Part shown: in pieces, positions 47,066-54,855 of the stretch
How the letters are laid out: each line of letters begins with the position of its first letter
Position numbering within the stretch: position 1 is the first letter of the stretch
Source: Bog-532 sp963775825
GTDB lineage: Bacteria; Actinomycetota; Actinomycetes; Streptosporangiales; Streptosporangiaceae
Length of the DNA: 64,000 bases
NCBI GenBank assembly: GCA_963775825.1
Contig: CAVZKY010000035.1
Coordinates: 9,414-73,413, forward strand
Direction of reading: 5' to 3'
Program-made: the position numbers and the translations under genes
The notes under the pieces: model-generated
The model's database searches: none
The model's input: the letters and a program-made list of their open reading frames with translations, nothing else
What the model was told of the DNA's origin: nothing

Positions 47066-47473
47066 GTGGATGAGGCCTGGGCACGGTTCATGACTGCGGT
47101 TGAGCACGCCCAGCGCGAAATGGGGGCGGGGCGACCGGAACCCTTCAAGGCACTGTGGTCGCACACTGACGACGTAGTGATTATGGGCGGATTCGGCGGC
47201 TACGAGCGCGGTTGGGGGCAGGTCGGTCCCCGCCTCGACTGGGCTTCGAAAGGCCTCGCTGCTACGGATCGCAGCGAGGAGAACATCGTGACGGTGATCC
47301 GTGAGGACCTCGGCTACACCGTCGACCTGGAGCACATGACCCGGCACGTCGACGGCCAGCCGCGGCGGCTCACACTTCGCTGTACGCAGGTATACCGCCG
47401 GGAGAACGGTGAGTGGAAGATCGTCCTGCGCCATGCAGACGAGCTCTTGCAGAAAGACGAGCAGCAAAGATGA
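47066..47473 (+). CDS. SnoaL-like/nuclear transport factor 2-like protein
   Basis: 135 residues with the cone-shaped NTF2-like pattern: AWARFMTAVEHAQREMGAG helix, ALWSHTDDVVIMGGFGGYERG, and the terminal strands RLTLRCTQVYRRENGEWKIVLRHAD. Proteins of this size can be ketosteroid isomerase-like enzymes or binding proteins. GTG start. The 353 bases after it (47474-47826) hold no convincing gene on either strand. Confidence 0.85.
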   Translation: MDEAWARFMTAVEHAQREMGAGRPEPFKALWSHTDDVVIMGGFGGYERGWGQVGPRLDWASKGLAATDRSEENIVTVIREDLGYTVDLEHMTRHVDGQPRRLTLRCTQVYRRENGEWKIVLRHADELLQKDEQQR

Positions 47474-47826
47474 TCCGGGGAGCAGCACTGGCTCGGTCGG
47501 CCGCCCTCCACTGGTCGCGGCCCGGAGATCCCGTATGACCTCATGAAACTGCTTGGTCAACATAATCGCTGACGGCACCGAAAGGGCAGGCAACGTCCGC
47601 AACGACAACTCATGCGCGGCTTCAGACGCCAGGCCTGGCGCAGCATGCATCGAGCCCCGCATATGCGGTCGGCCCAGCGGAGCCACACCTGGCCCGCTGA
47701 GCCGACCGCAGTCGGTGGCCTCACGCTGACGGTGGGAGTTGCTAGGCTGCGTCATATCCACGGCGCCGCTGAACGGCTCCGTAGCGTCAAGACTTCCGAG
47801 TCCCCAGAGTGGAAAGGCTTCACGTC

Positions 47827-47949
47827 GTGAAGAAGATGCTTGTTCTTGCCCTGCTAGGTCTCGGAGTCTTTGCCGTCTGGCGGAAGGTGCAGGCCGACCG
47901 GGCCGAGATCGACCTCTGGACCGAGGCCACCACGGCCGAGCTGAACTGA
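47827..47949 (+). CDS. DLW-39 family small protein
   Basis: 40 residues: KKMLVLALLGLGVFAVWRK is a single membrane-type helix, followed by a charged tail with the diagnostic IDLWTEAT. This matches the actinobacterial DLW-39 family, named for its DLW motif and its length, found near gyrA and the tRNA-Ile/Ala genes. The function is unknown. GTG start with GGAAAGG about eight bases upstream. Confidence 0.85.
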   Translation: MKKMLVLALLGLGVFAVWRKVQADRAEIDLWTEATTAELN

Positions 47950-47988
47950 CTCTCGCCGAGCCGGAGGGCCCGGTAGAGGAGGCATGGG

Positions 47989-48669
47989 TTGAGCGATACA
48001 TTCCCCGTATCGCTGGTGTGCTGTGACCTCGCAGGAACGATCATCTCCGACCGGAGCATCCTCGAAAGAGCCTTCGCCGAGGCGATCGCCACGCAGGGAG
48101 TGGTGCCCGGCACGGCCGCCTACGCGCGGTCAATGGTCCTGGTCGACCGGTCCGGTGGCCTGCCGCCCCGGGATGTCATGCACGCTCTGTTCGCCGAGAA
48201 CGACGCCCAGGCGCAGGCCGCCTACCTGTCCTTCGAACGGTCCTACCGGGCTGTGCTGGACCGGCTGGGCGCCTGGCCTGTGCCTGGTGCGCTGGACGTC
48301 ATCTCCAAGCTGGCCGGCTCGCACATAAAGGTGTGCTTTATTTCCGGTTTCTCCCGGCCGATGGCACGCCTGGTGCTCGAGCGGCTGGGCATCAGCCGTC
48401 GCGCCGATCTGACCCTGTGCCTGGATGACGCGCCCCGCGGCTGCCCCTGGCCCGACGTGGTGCTTACGGCCGTCATCCGGTTGGGCATCGACGACGTCGC
48501 AGAGGTCGCCGTGGCCGGGGACAGCGAGAGTGTCATCACGGCCGGGCGCCGGGCCGGCGCCCGTACCCTCATCGGCGTGACCGGAGGACGGTCTCCGCAA
48601 CGGCTCCGCTCGGCTGGCGCCACTCACCTCATCAGGTCGATCACCGAGCTGCCCGGCCTGCTGCTGTAA
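47989..48669 (+). CDS. HAD superfamily hydrolase, phosphonatase-like
   Basis: 226 residues. HAD motif I is CCDLAGTIIS (nucleophile Asp, second acid replaced so the motif reads D-L-A-G-T as in phosphonoacetaldehyde hydrolase relatives), motif II CFISGFS, motif III region PRGCPWPDVVLTAV and motif IV VAVAGDSESVITAGRRAGA. It is a phosphatase or phosphonatase of unknown substrate. The TTG at 47989 is chosen because AGGAGG ends seven bases upstream; the nearby ATG is followed by a stop. It lies 23 bp before tRNA-Ala. Confidence 0.88.
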   Translation: MSDTFPVSLVCCDLAGTIISDRSILERAFAEAIATQGVVPGTAAYARSMVLVDRSGGLPPRDVMHALFAENDAQAQAAYLSFERSYRAVLDRLGAWPVPGALDVISKLAGSHIKVCFISGFSRPMARLVLERLGISRRADLTLCLDDAPRGCPWPDVVLTAVIRLGIDDVAEVAVAGDSESVITAGRRAGARTLIGVTGGRSPQRLRSAGATHLIRSITELPGLLL

Positions 48670-48691
48670 CAGGTACCCTGGGAGCGCGCTT

Positions 48692-48764
48692 GGGGCTATA
48701 GCTCAGCTGGAAGAGCACCTGCTTTGCAAGCAGGGGGTCAGGGGTTCGAGTCCCCTTAGCTCCA
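48692..48764 (+). tRNA. tRNA-Ala (TGC anticodon)
   Basis: Acceptor GGGGCTA pairs with TAGCTCC (one G-T), D-arm AGCTCAGCTGGAAGAGC, anticodon loop TTTGCAA in stem CCTGC/GCAGG, T-arm GGGGTTCGAGTCCCC. No CCA is encoded, so the end must be added by the CCA-adding enzyme. Such tRNA genes are common integration sites, and the toxin-antitoxin-like pair follows it. Confidence 0.97.
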
Positions 48765-49048
48765 CTTCCACCAGGTAAAACGCCGTTTGACGAAGCGTTG
48801 TGGCTGTGCCGTGCCCGCTGTGTGCCCGATCGGGTCCCGGCGCTCTGTCCGGACGCCTCTCCCTTGCCTCGCTTGAGTCCTTCCCGAGGGAGCTGGTTTT
48901 GGGCATCCGCGATCTGTCGCTGCTTCAAACGAGCACGCCAGCCCACCGGCCGCCTAGCAGCTCGACTCGGCATTCGCCGCCGACTCGGGACCGGACGGTG
49001 TCGTGTGTAGCCATTACACATACCTAGAGATTCTTCTATGATTGTGTT

Positions 49049-49768
49049 ATGGCGAGCGTGAGCGTTGCGGAGGCCGCAAAGAGTCTCGGTGTTGGAGTGG
49101 CGCGTATCCATCAAAGGATCGCGGACGGTTCGCTGCGCGCCGAGCGCATCGGCTCACAGTGGGTCGTCGACGAGCCTTCATTGCTCCGGGTTGGCGAGCG
49201 CAAGAAGCCTGGTCGACCGCTCTCGGCTCGGTCTGCATGGGCGATCATCGCCCTGGCCGAGGGGGACGATGAGTCGCTTCGCGCGCTGGCGCCCGGAGAG
49301 CGGGCGCGGGCCAGGTCGCGGCTCGATGCGCTACTCAGACTCGCGGACGATTCGCCGAAACGCGAGGAGGATGTTCGTGGGCTTGCTTCGGCGTTGCGCT
49401 CACTGCTGCGCAATCGTGCTCAGCGCGAGCTACGCAAGGCGGCTGATGCCGATCTACCAGCGTTGCGCAAAGATCCTCGCTGGGAATCGATCACTAGCTC
49501 TGCGGCCAGCGGCATCGCCTCGGCTGATCTCGATGGCTATGTCTCGCCCAAGGGCCTCAAGCCGCTGGCGGAAGAGTTCCTACTGATGCCGGCTGACAGC
49601 GACGCCAATGTCATCATCCACGTGCTTCCCGAGGGGCAGAAGGCCTACCCCGGCTCAAAGCTCTTGCTGGCAGCCGATCTTGCTGAGCAACGCGGCCCTC
49701 GCGAGGAGCTGCGTGCTGCCGAACTGCTGCATGAGGTGGCCCAGGAACGAGAGGCTGTCAGAATATGA
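49049..49768 (+). CDS. HTH protein, probable antitoxin partner
   Basis: 239 residues. The first ~50 form a MerR/excisionase-like helix-turn-helix (SVAEAAKSLGVGVARIHQRI, followed by the wing-type IGSQWVVDEPSLL). The rest is helical and charged, with no family I know, and ends in a hydrophobic region (NVIIHVLPEGQKAYPGSKLL). Its stop overlaps the start of the nucleotidyltransferase gene by four bases (ATGA), so the two are translated together. The promoter region is AT-rich compared with the surrounding DNA. Role as antitoxin and autorepressor is inferred from the pairing. Confidence 0.8.
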   Translation: MASVSVAEAAKSLGVGVARIHQRIADGSLRAERIGSQWVVDEPSLLRVGERKKPGRPLSARSAWAIIALAEGDDESLRALAPGERARARSRLDALLRLADDSPKREEDVRGLASALRSLLRNRAQRELRKAADADLPALRKDPRWESITSSAASGIASADLDGYVSPKGLKPLAEEFLLMPADSDANVIIHVLPEGQKAYPGSKLLLAADLAEQRGPREELRAAELLHEVAQEREAVRI

Positions 49769-50493
49769 TCGTCCTCCCGGCCATGCCGCCGGAGCAGACC
49801 GCTTCGTGGCTCGGTGTCCTCGACCTCTATGACCACCTAAGCGAGGGATGGACCCTCATCGGCGGACAGCTTGTCCATCTGCACTGCGCCGAGCGTGGGG
49901 AATTCCCGGTGCGACCGACCAACGACGCCGACACCGTGATCGACGTGAGGGCCGACCCGGAGATGTTGCACACGTTCACCAAGACGCTGACCGACATCGG
50001 GTTCGAGTCAGCGGGGATCTCCGTGGAAGGACGCCAGCATCGTTGGGTGCGGGGCAAGGCCTCGATCGACGTGCTGCTTCCCGACGGCGTCGGGGAGCGG
50101 GCCAGTGAGCGCCAGGGCGTTACTGGCAGCCCGACACTGCCGACCGCAGGCGGGACGCAGGCGCTGCAGCGCAGCGAGGTCGTGGCGGTGACGGTCGACA
50201 GCCGCGAGGGATTCGTCTGGCGGCCCAACCTCGTCGGTGCGCTCGTGGTGAAGGCAGCTGCACATGGCAACGCAGGCGATCCCGGCGTCGCCCGTCACCG
50301 TCGCGACTTTGCCGTCCTTGCTGGGCTGATCACCACCGCCGATTTCGCGGACGAGGATCTGACCAAGAAAGACCGTCAGCGGCTGCGCTTGATCGTCACG
50401 GCGATCAAGAACGACCGGGAACTTCTCCTGGAGATCCCCCGCGCGACGGCAGCAATCGAGCGACTGAAGGTCGCGGCCAAGCTCAGCGCCTGA
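49765..50493 (+). CDS. Nucleotidyltransferase-fold protein, AbiEii/MenT-like candidate toxin
   Basis: 242 residues. Nucleotidyltransferase signatures are LIGGQLVHLHC (the GG helix) and RPTNDADTVIDVR, where D-A-D would be the metal-binding pair, then a basic/helical C-terminal half (TKKDRQRLRLIVTAIKNDRE). Family members include AbiEii-type and MenT-type toxins, some of which modify tRNA. Similarity is by motif only; a housekeeping nucleotidyltransferase cannot be excluded, but tight coupling to an HTH gene fits a toxin-antitoxin pair. Confidence 0.78.
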   Translation: MIVLPAMPPEQTASWLGVLDLYDHLSEGWTLIGGQLVHLHCAERGEFPVRPTNDADTVIDVRADPEMLHTFTKTLTDIGFESAGISVEGRQHRWVRGKASIDVLLPDGVGERASERQGVTGSPTLPTAGGTQALQRSEVVAVTVDSREGFVWRPNLVGALVVKAAAHGNAGDPGVARHRRDFAVLAGLITTADFADEDLTKKDRQRLRLIVTAIKNDRELLLEIPRATAAIERLKVAAKLSA

Positions 50494-50926
50494 CAGCGAA
50501 ACCCCAGGCCACCGCACCACCTCTCACACTGCGCACCGGCGGGACTGTCGGCTCAAGCGCGTCGGCCGATTCTTCCGGCCACCCGGTACGGAAGGCCCAC
50601 CGTGCAGGCGCCAGCTTGTCGGCGAACGACGGACTAGTAGCCTTAGGCCCTGGCTTCCACGAGCTGCCCTTCGCCGCACCAGCCTGCACGTCGAAGATCG
50701 GCTCGGCAGCCACGGCCCGTCCGGCGGGATGGGCCGCCCACTCGTCGTGCGTGCGGGCGATCGCCACCGTGCATTTCGCGTCCACCAGCGTCTGCTCGAG
50801 CTCCTCGCCCGGGTACTTCCGGATCGCCGCCGCGACCTCGGAGGCATCCTGGCGCACTCCCAGAGCCGTGGCGAGCCGCTCCTCCACCACCTGCACCACC
50901 CCGATGCCAGAAGGCGTTAAGGACAT
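50483..50926 (-). CDS. Hypothetical protein
   Basis: 147 residues, ATG start, no membrane helix. The first half is helical (VVEERLATALGVRQDASEVA, TLVDAKCTVAIARTHDEWAA); the second half is Pro/Arg/Ala-rich. I do not recognise it. It is convergent with the nucleotidyltransferase gene, overlapping it by 11 bases. It may be a remnant of a larger mobile-element gene, as its upstream sequence has no clear ribosome binding site. Confidence 0.45.
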   Translation of the reverse strand: MSLTPSGIGVVQVVEERLATALGVRQDASEVAAAIRKYPGEELEQTLVDAKCTVAIARTHDEWAAHPAGRAVAAEPIFDVQAGAAKGSSWKPGPKATSPSFADKLAPARWAFRTGWPEESADALEPTVPPVRSVRGGAVAWGFAVRR

Positions 50927-51132
50927 CGAGCCGCCCTTCTAGATGGGACGGCTCCGTGGCGGTCAGAAAGATCGCTGTGAGCCCGCAGTTAGCGTATGCC
51001 GACGCAAATCGAGCAACCATGCGTAGAGCCGCTTGGCATGCTGATGTGAGCCTGTGCCTGGATGTAATACCGGCCTCGTCGTTGGCCGGCCGCGGTCGAC
51101 CTGCTTCCATGCGGGCGGTCTTTGACAGCAAT

Positions 51133-51190
51133 TTCCCCTAGGTGAATCGGTCCGGTAGGGGAAGACGGATCCCCTGTCGGAATGCGAGCC
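51133..51190 (+). promoter_or_regulatory. Composite palindromic element, copy E1 (upstream of HdeD-like gene)
   Basis: Begins TTCCCCTAGGTGAA (51133-51146), then GGTAGGGGA, seven bases, TCCCCTGTC (arms match at seven of nine positions). First base is 141 bases upstream of the gene start at 51274. The arm sequences differ from the other copies while pairing is mostly kept. The remaining part of the gap from 50927 shows no gene. Confidence 0.65.
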
Positions 51191-51273
51191 TGCGCGAGAT
51201 GGCCAGCGATCCGGCGCGAGGTGAGAGATACCGGTCGGCCCGCTCGTCCTGAAAAGCGAAATAGGGAGTGGCA

Positions 51274-51879
51274 ATGGTTTCCAGCGAGTCCTCAATGCTT
51301 TCCGACGGGTACAGTGCGCCGCCGTCCGGGCCGTCAGGGTTAATAGCGAGAACGTGGCAGGCGACGTTGTTCCTCGGGGTCCTGACCTTGATCTTTGGCA
51401 TCATCGTGAGCTTCCATCCGAGGGGGTCACTGAACGTGCTCGCGGTCCTGCTCGGCGTCCTCATGATTTTGTCCGGGATCTTCCATCTGGTCCGGGTTTT
51501 CGATCCGGAGGAAAGCCACCGGGTCTGGCTCGGCATCGCCGGCCTGCTGTTCATCGTGATCGGCGTGGTGCTGATCCGCCATCTGCATCTCACCGTGGCG
51601 GCGATCGGCCTGGTGATCGGCATCACCTGGATCGTCCAGGGGCTGGCCGCGCTGATCGGGGGGATTTCCGGCGGTGCCCGCGAGGGCCGGGCCTGGTGGA
51701 TCATCTTCGGGGTGGTGAGCCTGATCGCGGGGCTCGTGGTCGTGTCGGCCCCGACCTCATCGCTCAACGTCCTGGCCGTGCTGCTCGGTATCTGGTTCAT
51801 CATCATGGGCATCTTCGAGATCAGCGGAGGGTTCATCCTGCGGCACGAGCTCCGCGCCGCGCACAAGGCGCACGCCTGA
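51274..51879 (+). CDS. HdeD family acid-resistance-type membrane protein (DUF308)
   Basis: 201 residues with six hydrophobic helices in pairs, showing the DUF308 repeat pattern: TLFLGVLTLIFGIIVSFHP, LAVLLGVLMILSGIFHLVRV, LFIVIGVVLIRHLHL, ITWIVQGLAALIGGI, IIFGVVSLIAGLVVVSAP and LLGIWFIIMGIFEISGGF. E. coli HdeD works in acid resistance; actinobacterial relatives are common in stress islands. ATG 51274 follows AGGGAG at seven bases. The upstream element E1 probably controls it. Confidence 0.9.
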   Translation: MVSSESSMLSDGYSAPPSGPSGLIARTWQATLFLGVLTLIFGIIVSFHPRGSLNVLAVLLGVLMILSGIFHLVRVFDPEESHRVWLGIAGLLFIVIGVVLIRHLHLTVAAIGLVIGITWIVQGLAALIGGISGGAREGRAWWIIFGVVSLIAGLVVVSAPTSSLNVLAVLLGIWFIIMGIFEISGGFILRHELRAAHKAHA

Positions 51880-52062
51880 ACCAACACAGCAGCACATTCC
51901 CGCCCGCAACAGCCGGGCCTGTCACCCATCAGGGGTGAGGCACACGGCCAGCAGGCGCGGCAGCGTGTAGTTTGCGTGGCGTTCCGTCGGCCGCCCTATC
52001 GCCCGGGGTGGCTCGATGAGTGAGCGGGCGGCGGGACGGCGTTTAGCAATAGGGGGCTGGCG

Positions 52063-53331
52063 GTGAATGCGGGCCTTGTGATTGTCGGTCTGACGCTGCT
52101 GCTCCTCGCGGCGGTGTCCCGGCCTTTGTCGAGCACGCCTGTCACGCCCGCGATGGTGGTCGTCGCGGTCGGCGTTCTGGTCGGCCCGCTCGTGCTTGAT
52201 GACCTGACGGTGCGGCCCACGAGCGCGACGGTGCGGACGTTGGCCGAGGCGACGCTCGCGGTGGTGCTGTTCTCGGATTCCTCGCGGGTGAACCTGCGCG
52301 CGCTGCGGCACGAGGCGTCGGTGCCGGTCCGCTTGCTGGGCGTCGGCCTGCCGCTGACGATCGTGCTGGGAGGGCTGGTCGCGGTGGCCCTGTTCGGCTC
52401 GTTCTCGCTCAGCGAGGCGTTTATCCTGGGCGTGATCCTCGCTCCGACCGACGCCGGGCTTGGCAGCGCGGTCGTCACGGACACCAGGCTCCCGCAAGTG
52501 GTGCGGCAGTCGCTGAACGTTGAGAGCGGCCTCAACGACGGGATCTGCGTCCCGCTGCTGCTGATCTTGCTGGCGACCGTCTCCGGTGCTGGCGGCGAGT
52601 CCCACCCGTTGCGGGTGGTCGCCGAACAGATCGGCTACGGGCTGGTCGGCGGGCTCGCCGCTGGCGCGCTCGCCGCGGCGGTGGTGATCCTGGCCGGAGG
52701 ACGGCATTTGATCGACGATGCGTGGCGGCAGGTCATTCCCCTGGCCGCGGCGGTGCTCGCGTACGGGATCGCGGACGCCCTGGGCGGTTCGGGGTTCATC
52801 GCCGCGTTCGTGGGCGGCGCGCTGTTCGGCCTGCTCGCTGGCGGCAAAGCCGCGGGAATGATGGGCTTCACGGAGCAGACCGGGGCGGCGTTCGACGCCG
52901 TCACGTTCCTGGTTTTCGGTGCTGTGCTGCTCGGCCCGGCGTTCGAGCACCTGAGCTGGCAGATCGCGCTGTACGCCGTGCTGAGCCTCACGGTCGTGCG
53001 GATGGTGCCGGTGGCGGTCTCGCTGTGGGGCACGCACGCGCGGGCCCCGACGGTCGCGTTCATCGGCTGGTTCGGCCCACGCGGGCTTGCGTCGATCGTG
53101 TTCGCCGTGATCGTGGAGGACGCGCATCTCCCGCACGCCGGGACGATCGTCGCAGTCAGCTACTTCACCGTCGGGCTGTCGGTCCTCCTGCACGGGCTCT
53201 CGGCGGCGCCGCTGGTAAGCCGGTACGCCACCTGGTACCAAGCCGCCGCAGACAAAAGCCTCACTGCGATGGAGAGCCAGCCAGCGCACGAGCACCGGGC
53301 ACGGGGATCCGCGGCGGTACCGAGCAGGTGA
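52063..53331 (+). CDS. Cation:proton antiporter, CPA1 family (NhaP-like)
   Basis: 422 residues, GTG start, about 12 helices. CPA1 hallmarks: EATLAVVLFSDSSRVNLRAL, GVILAPTDAGLGSAVV (helix with the APTD motif), and LNVESGLNDGICVPLLLILL with the conserved ESGLND containing the transport aspartate. A short polar C-terminus follows. It exchanges Na+ or K+ for protons across the membrane. It lies 183 bases after the HdeD-like gene, so both may answer to acid or ionic stress. Confidence 0.93.
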   Translation: MNAGLVIVGLTLLLLAAVSRPLSSTPVTPAMVVVAVGVLVGPLVLDDLTVRPTSATVRTLAEATLAVVLFSDSSRVNLRALRHEASVPVRLLGVGLPLTIVLGGLVAVALFGSFSLSEAFILGVILAPTDAGLGSAVVTDTRLPQVVRQSLNVESGLNDGICVPLLLILLATVSGAGGESHPLRVVAEQIGYGLVGGLAAGALAAAVVILAGGRHLIDDAWRQVIPLAAAVLAYGIADALGGSGFIAAFVGGALFGLLAGGKAAGMMGFTEQTGAAFDAVTFLVFGAVLLGPAFEHLSWQIALYAVLSLTVVRMVPVAVSLWGTHARAPTVAFIGWFGPRGLASIVFAVIVEDAHLPHAGTIVAVSYFTVGLSVLLHGLSAAPLVSRYATWYQAAADKSLTAMESQPAHEHRARGSAAVPSR

Positions 53332-53381
53332 CCGCTGAACACCCTGGGCCGGACCGCATGTCCGGCGCCGAGGGACAGCCT

Positions 53382-54047
53382 TCAGGCGTCGGCGCTAACG
53401 TCGGCGCCAGGCTGCAGGCACAGCCATTCCGTGTAGGACCTGGATTCATCCGGGCCCGGTTCCACGCCACCGGGCAGGGCCTGGGCGAACACGAGCGCGG
53501 CGGTGGCCTGGAGTGCGCTGCGGAGCAGGCTGGCGGAACCGGTCGCCTCGAATCCCAGGGTCCACCAGTCCTGGCCGCGCGTGCGGACCTCGGTGAGTTC
53601 CACCGCGCACCCCGGCTCGCCGCCCAGGCCCGGGGCAGGCGCCGCGATCGGCCCGCTGGCCAGTGCGAACCAGGTGATGCGCCGCCTCTTGCGTACCGGC
53701 CGCCAGCCGGCCCGGTCACCGCTGTGCGGGCGGAGCCGGCTGAACGGAAAGGACCACTTCTGCCAGGCCTCCAGGCGGCCGCGGGCGCGTCCGGCCACCT
53801 CGAGGATTCCCGGGCTCCCGCAGTACACCTTCACCTCCAGTGCCGCGCCCTCGCGGACCTTCACCGACAGCCCCCGCAACTGCGGGTCCAGCAGGTAGGT
53901 ATCCTCGCGTGATTCCATCACCGCCGGGAACCGCGCAAACCATCCGGCCAGCGCGGTTTCCAGCTGGCCCGGGAAAATCCAGCGCACCTCCAGGCTGCGG
54001 ACTCCTTCGGTGACGGGTCTCTGAGACGCTTCAGCCGTCATCGTCAT
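53382..54047 (-). CDS. Hypothetical protein with CYTH-like features
   Basis: About 221 residues, soluble. EVRWIFPGQLETALAGWFAR, RGLSVKVREGAALEVKVYCG and the later RRRITWFALASG show alternating charged strands as in CYTH domains (phosphohydrolases that bind triphosphates), with a KVREG...LEVKVY pair in place of the usual E-x-E-x-K strand. The match is weak and stated only as a resemblance. Two ATGs, 54047 and 54041, are possible; AGGAG stands nine bases before the second. It is co-directional with the membrane-protein gene whose stop it overlaps. Confidence 0.65.
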   Translation of the reverse strand: MTMTAEASQRPVTEGVRSLEVRWIFPGQLETALAGWFARFPAVMESREDTYLLDPQLRGLSVKVREGAALEVKVYCGSPGILEVAGRARGRLEAWQKWSFPFSRLRPHSGDRAGWRPVRKRRRITWFALASGPIAAPAPGLGGEPGCAVELTEVRTRGQDWWTLGFEATGSASLLRSALQATAALVFAQALPGGVEPGPDESRSYTEWLCLQPGADVSADA

Positions 54048-54420
54048 GTGCTCCTGCCCCGCCCGGCCAGTCCTGGGCACTGCCGCCGCACGCCTGCCTG
54101 CGCCAGGCCAGTCGGGTATCGTCTCGTGCTTGTTTCGCAGCCACATTCACCACGGCGATCAGGCCGATCAGCGTGCCGGTCATCACCCGCAGCAGAACGG
54201 AGTCGCGGTCGATAGGGCCCGGGTCGCCGATGATGAGCAGGAGGACGAGGATCGCGACGAACGCCCAGCGGGCGTCGCCGTTCCTGAGCTGAGCGGGCAG
54301 GGCGGCGCGGAGGCCACCGGCCGCAAGCACGGCCAGCGCCATCGGCCAGCGCGGCTCGCCGACCCTGGGCGGTCGGGGAGGGCGAGGGCCGGCCGGCGTG
54401 TGCAGGCTAGGCATCGTCAC
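54031..54420 (-). CDS. Small membrane protein
   Basis: 129 residues, GTG start at 54420 (ATG 54414 possible). Proline-rich N-terminus (TPAGPRPPRPPRVGEPRWP), then three hydrophobic segments: MALAVLAAGGLRAALP, WAFVAILVLLLIIGDPG and MTGTLIGLIAVVNVAA. Short polar tail. No family recognised. It overlaps the start of the next minus-strand gene by a few bases, suggesting coupling. Confidence 0.65.
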   Translation of the reverse strand: MTMPSLHTPAGPRPPRPPRVGEPRWPMALAVLAAGGLRAALPAQLRNGDARWAFVAILVLLLIIGDPGPIDRDSVLLRVMTGTLIGLIAVVNVAAKQARDDTRLAWRRQACGGSAQDWPGGAGAHDDDG

Positions 54421-54502
54421 CGGGTGATCCGGCGAGCGGGCAGCTGTTCTTGCCCGCCAGCCGGGAAGCCGAGCGGCGGGGACATCGCGGTTATCGCCTG
54501 TC

Positions 54503-54748
54503 CTAGGCGCCGGCGGGAGGGGCTTCTCCGGCCTGAGGGCCGGTTCGCCCAGCCGCGATGACGGCGTCGACGTTGCGGAGGAAGTCGATCACCGTGATCG
54601 CGAGGAACACCGTACCGATAAGCGCCAGGATGTCCGCCTCGGGCCGTCCGGTCCTGCGGGCGATCACCCGGGCGACGGGCTGAGCGGCGATCCTGGTCCG
54701 GCCGGTCAGTCCCGCCTGGCCCATCGCCACGAAGTTCCGTTTCGCCAC
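54503..54748 (-). CDS. Small single-helix protein
   Basis: 81 residues from GTG 54748, which has GGAGCG nine bases upstream. Basic amphipathic N-terminus (AKRNFVAMGQAGLTGRTR), one hydrophobic stretch (ADILALIGTVFLAITVIDFL) and an Ala/Gly/Pro tail. No family recognised. It follows the DUF2252 gene by 107 bases on the same strand. Confidence 0.55.
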   Translation of the reverse strand: MAKRNFVAMGQAGLTGRTRIAAQPVARVIARRTGRPEADILALIGTVFLAITVIDFLRNVDAVIAAGRTGPQAGEAPPAGA

Positions 54749-54855
54749 CTGAAGCGCTCCTTCCTGATATCGCCTGGCCACGGGACTGCCGCGGCAGCGT
54801 GGTGGTAGCCCGGGGGCCGCTTGACGGCCAGGGCGGCGCGACGGCGGTCACGATC

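Noticed and set aside
47474..47826. Minus-strand frame with segments such as SLRTLPALSVPSAIMLTKQF
   Set aside because: No domain, no ribosome binding site, and it runs through the SnoaL-like gene on the other strand.
48641..49048. Minus-strand frame containing GAKGTRTPDPLLAKQ, and a possible integrase remnant
   Set aside because: This peptide is the usual false translation through tRNA-Ala. No integrase motif and no direct repeat of the tRNA 3' end was found, so an attachment site is not claimed.
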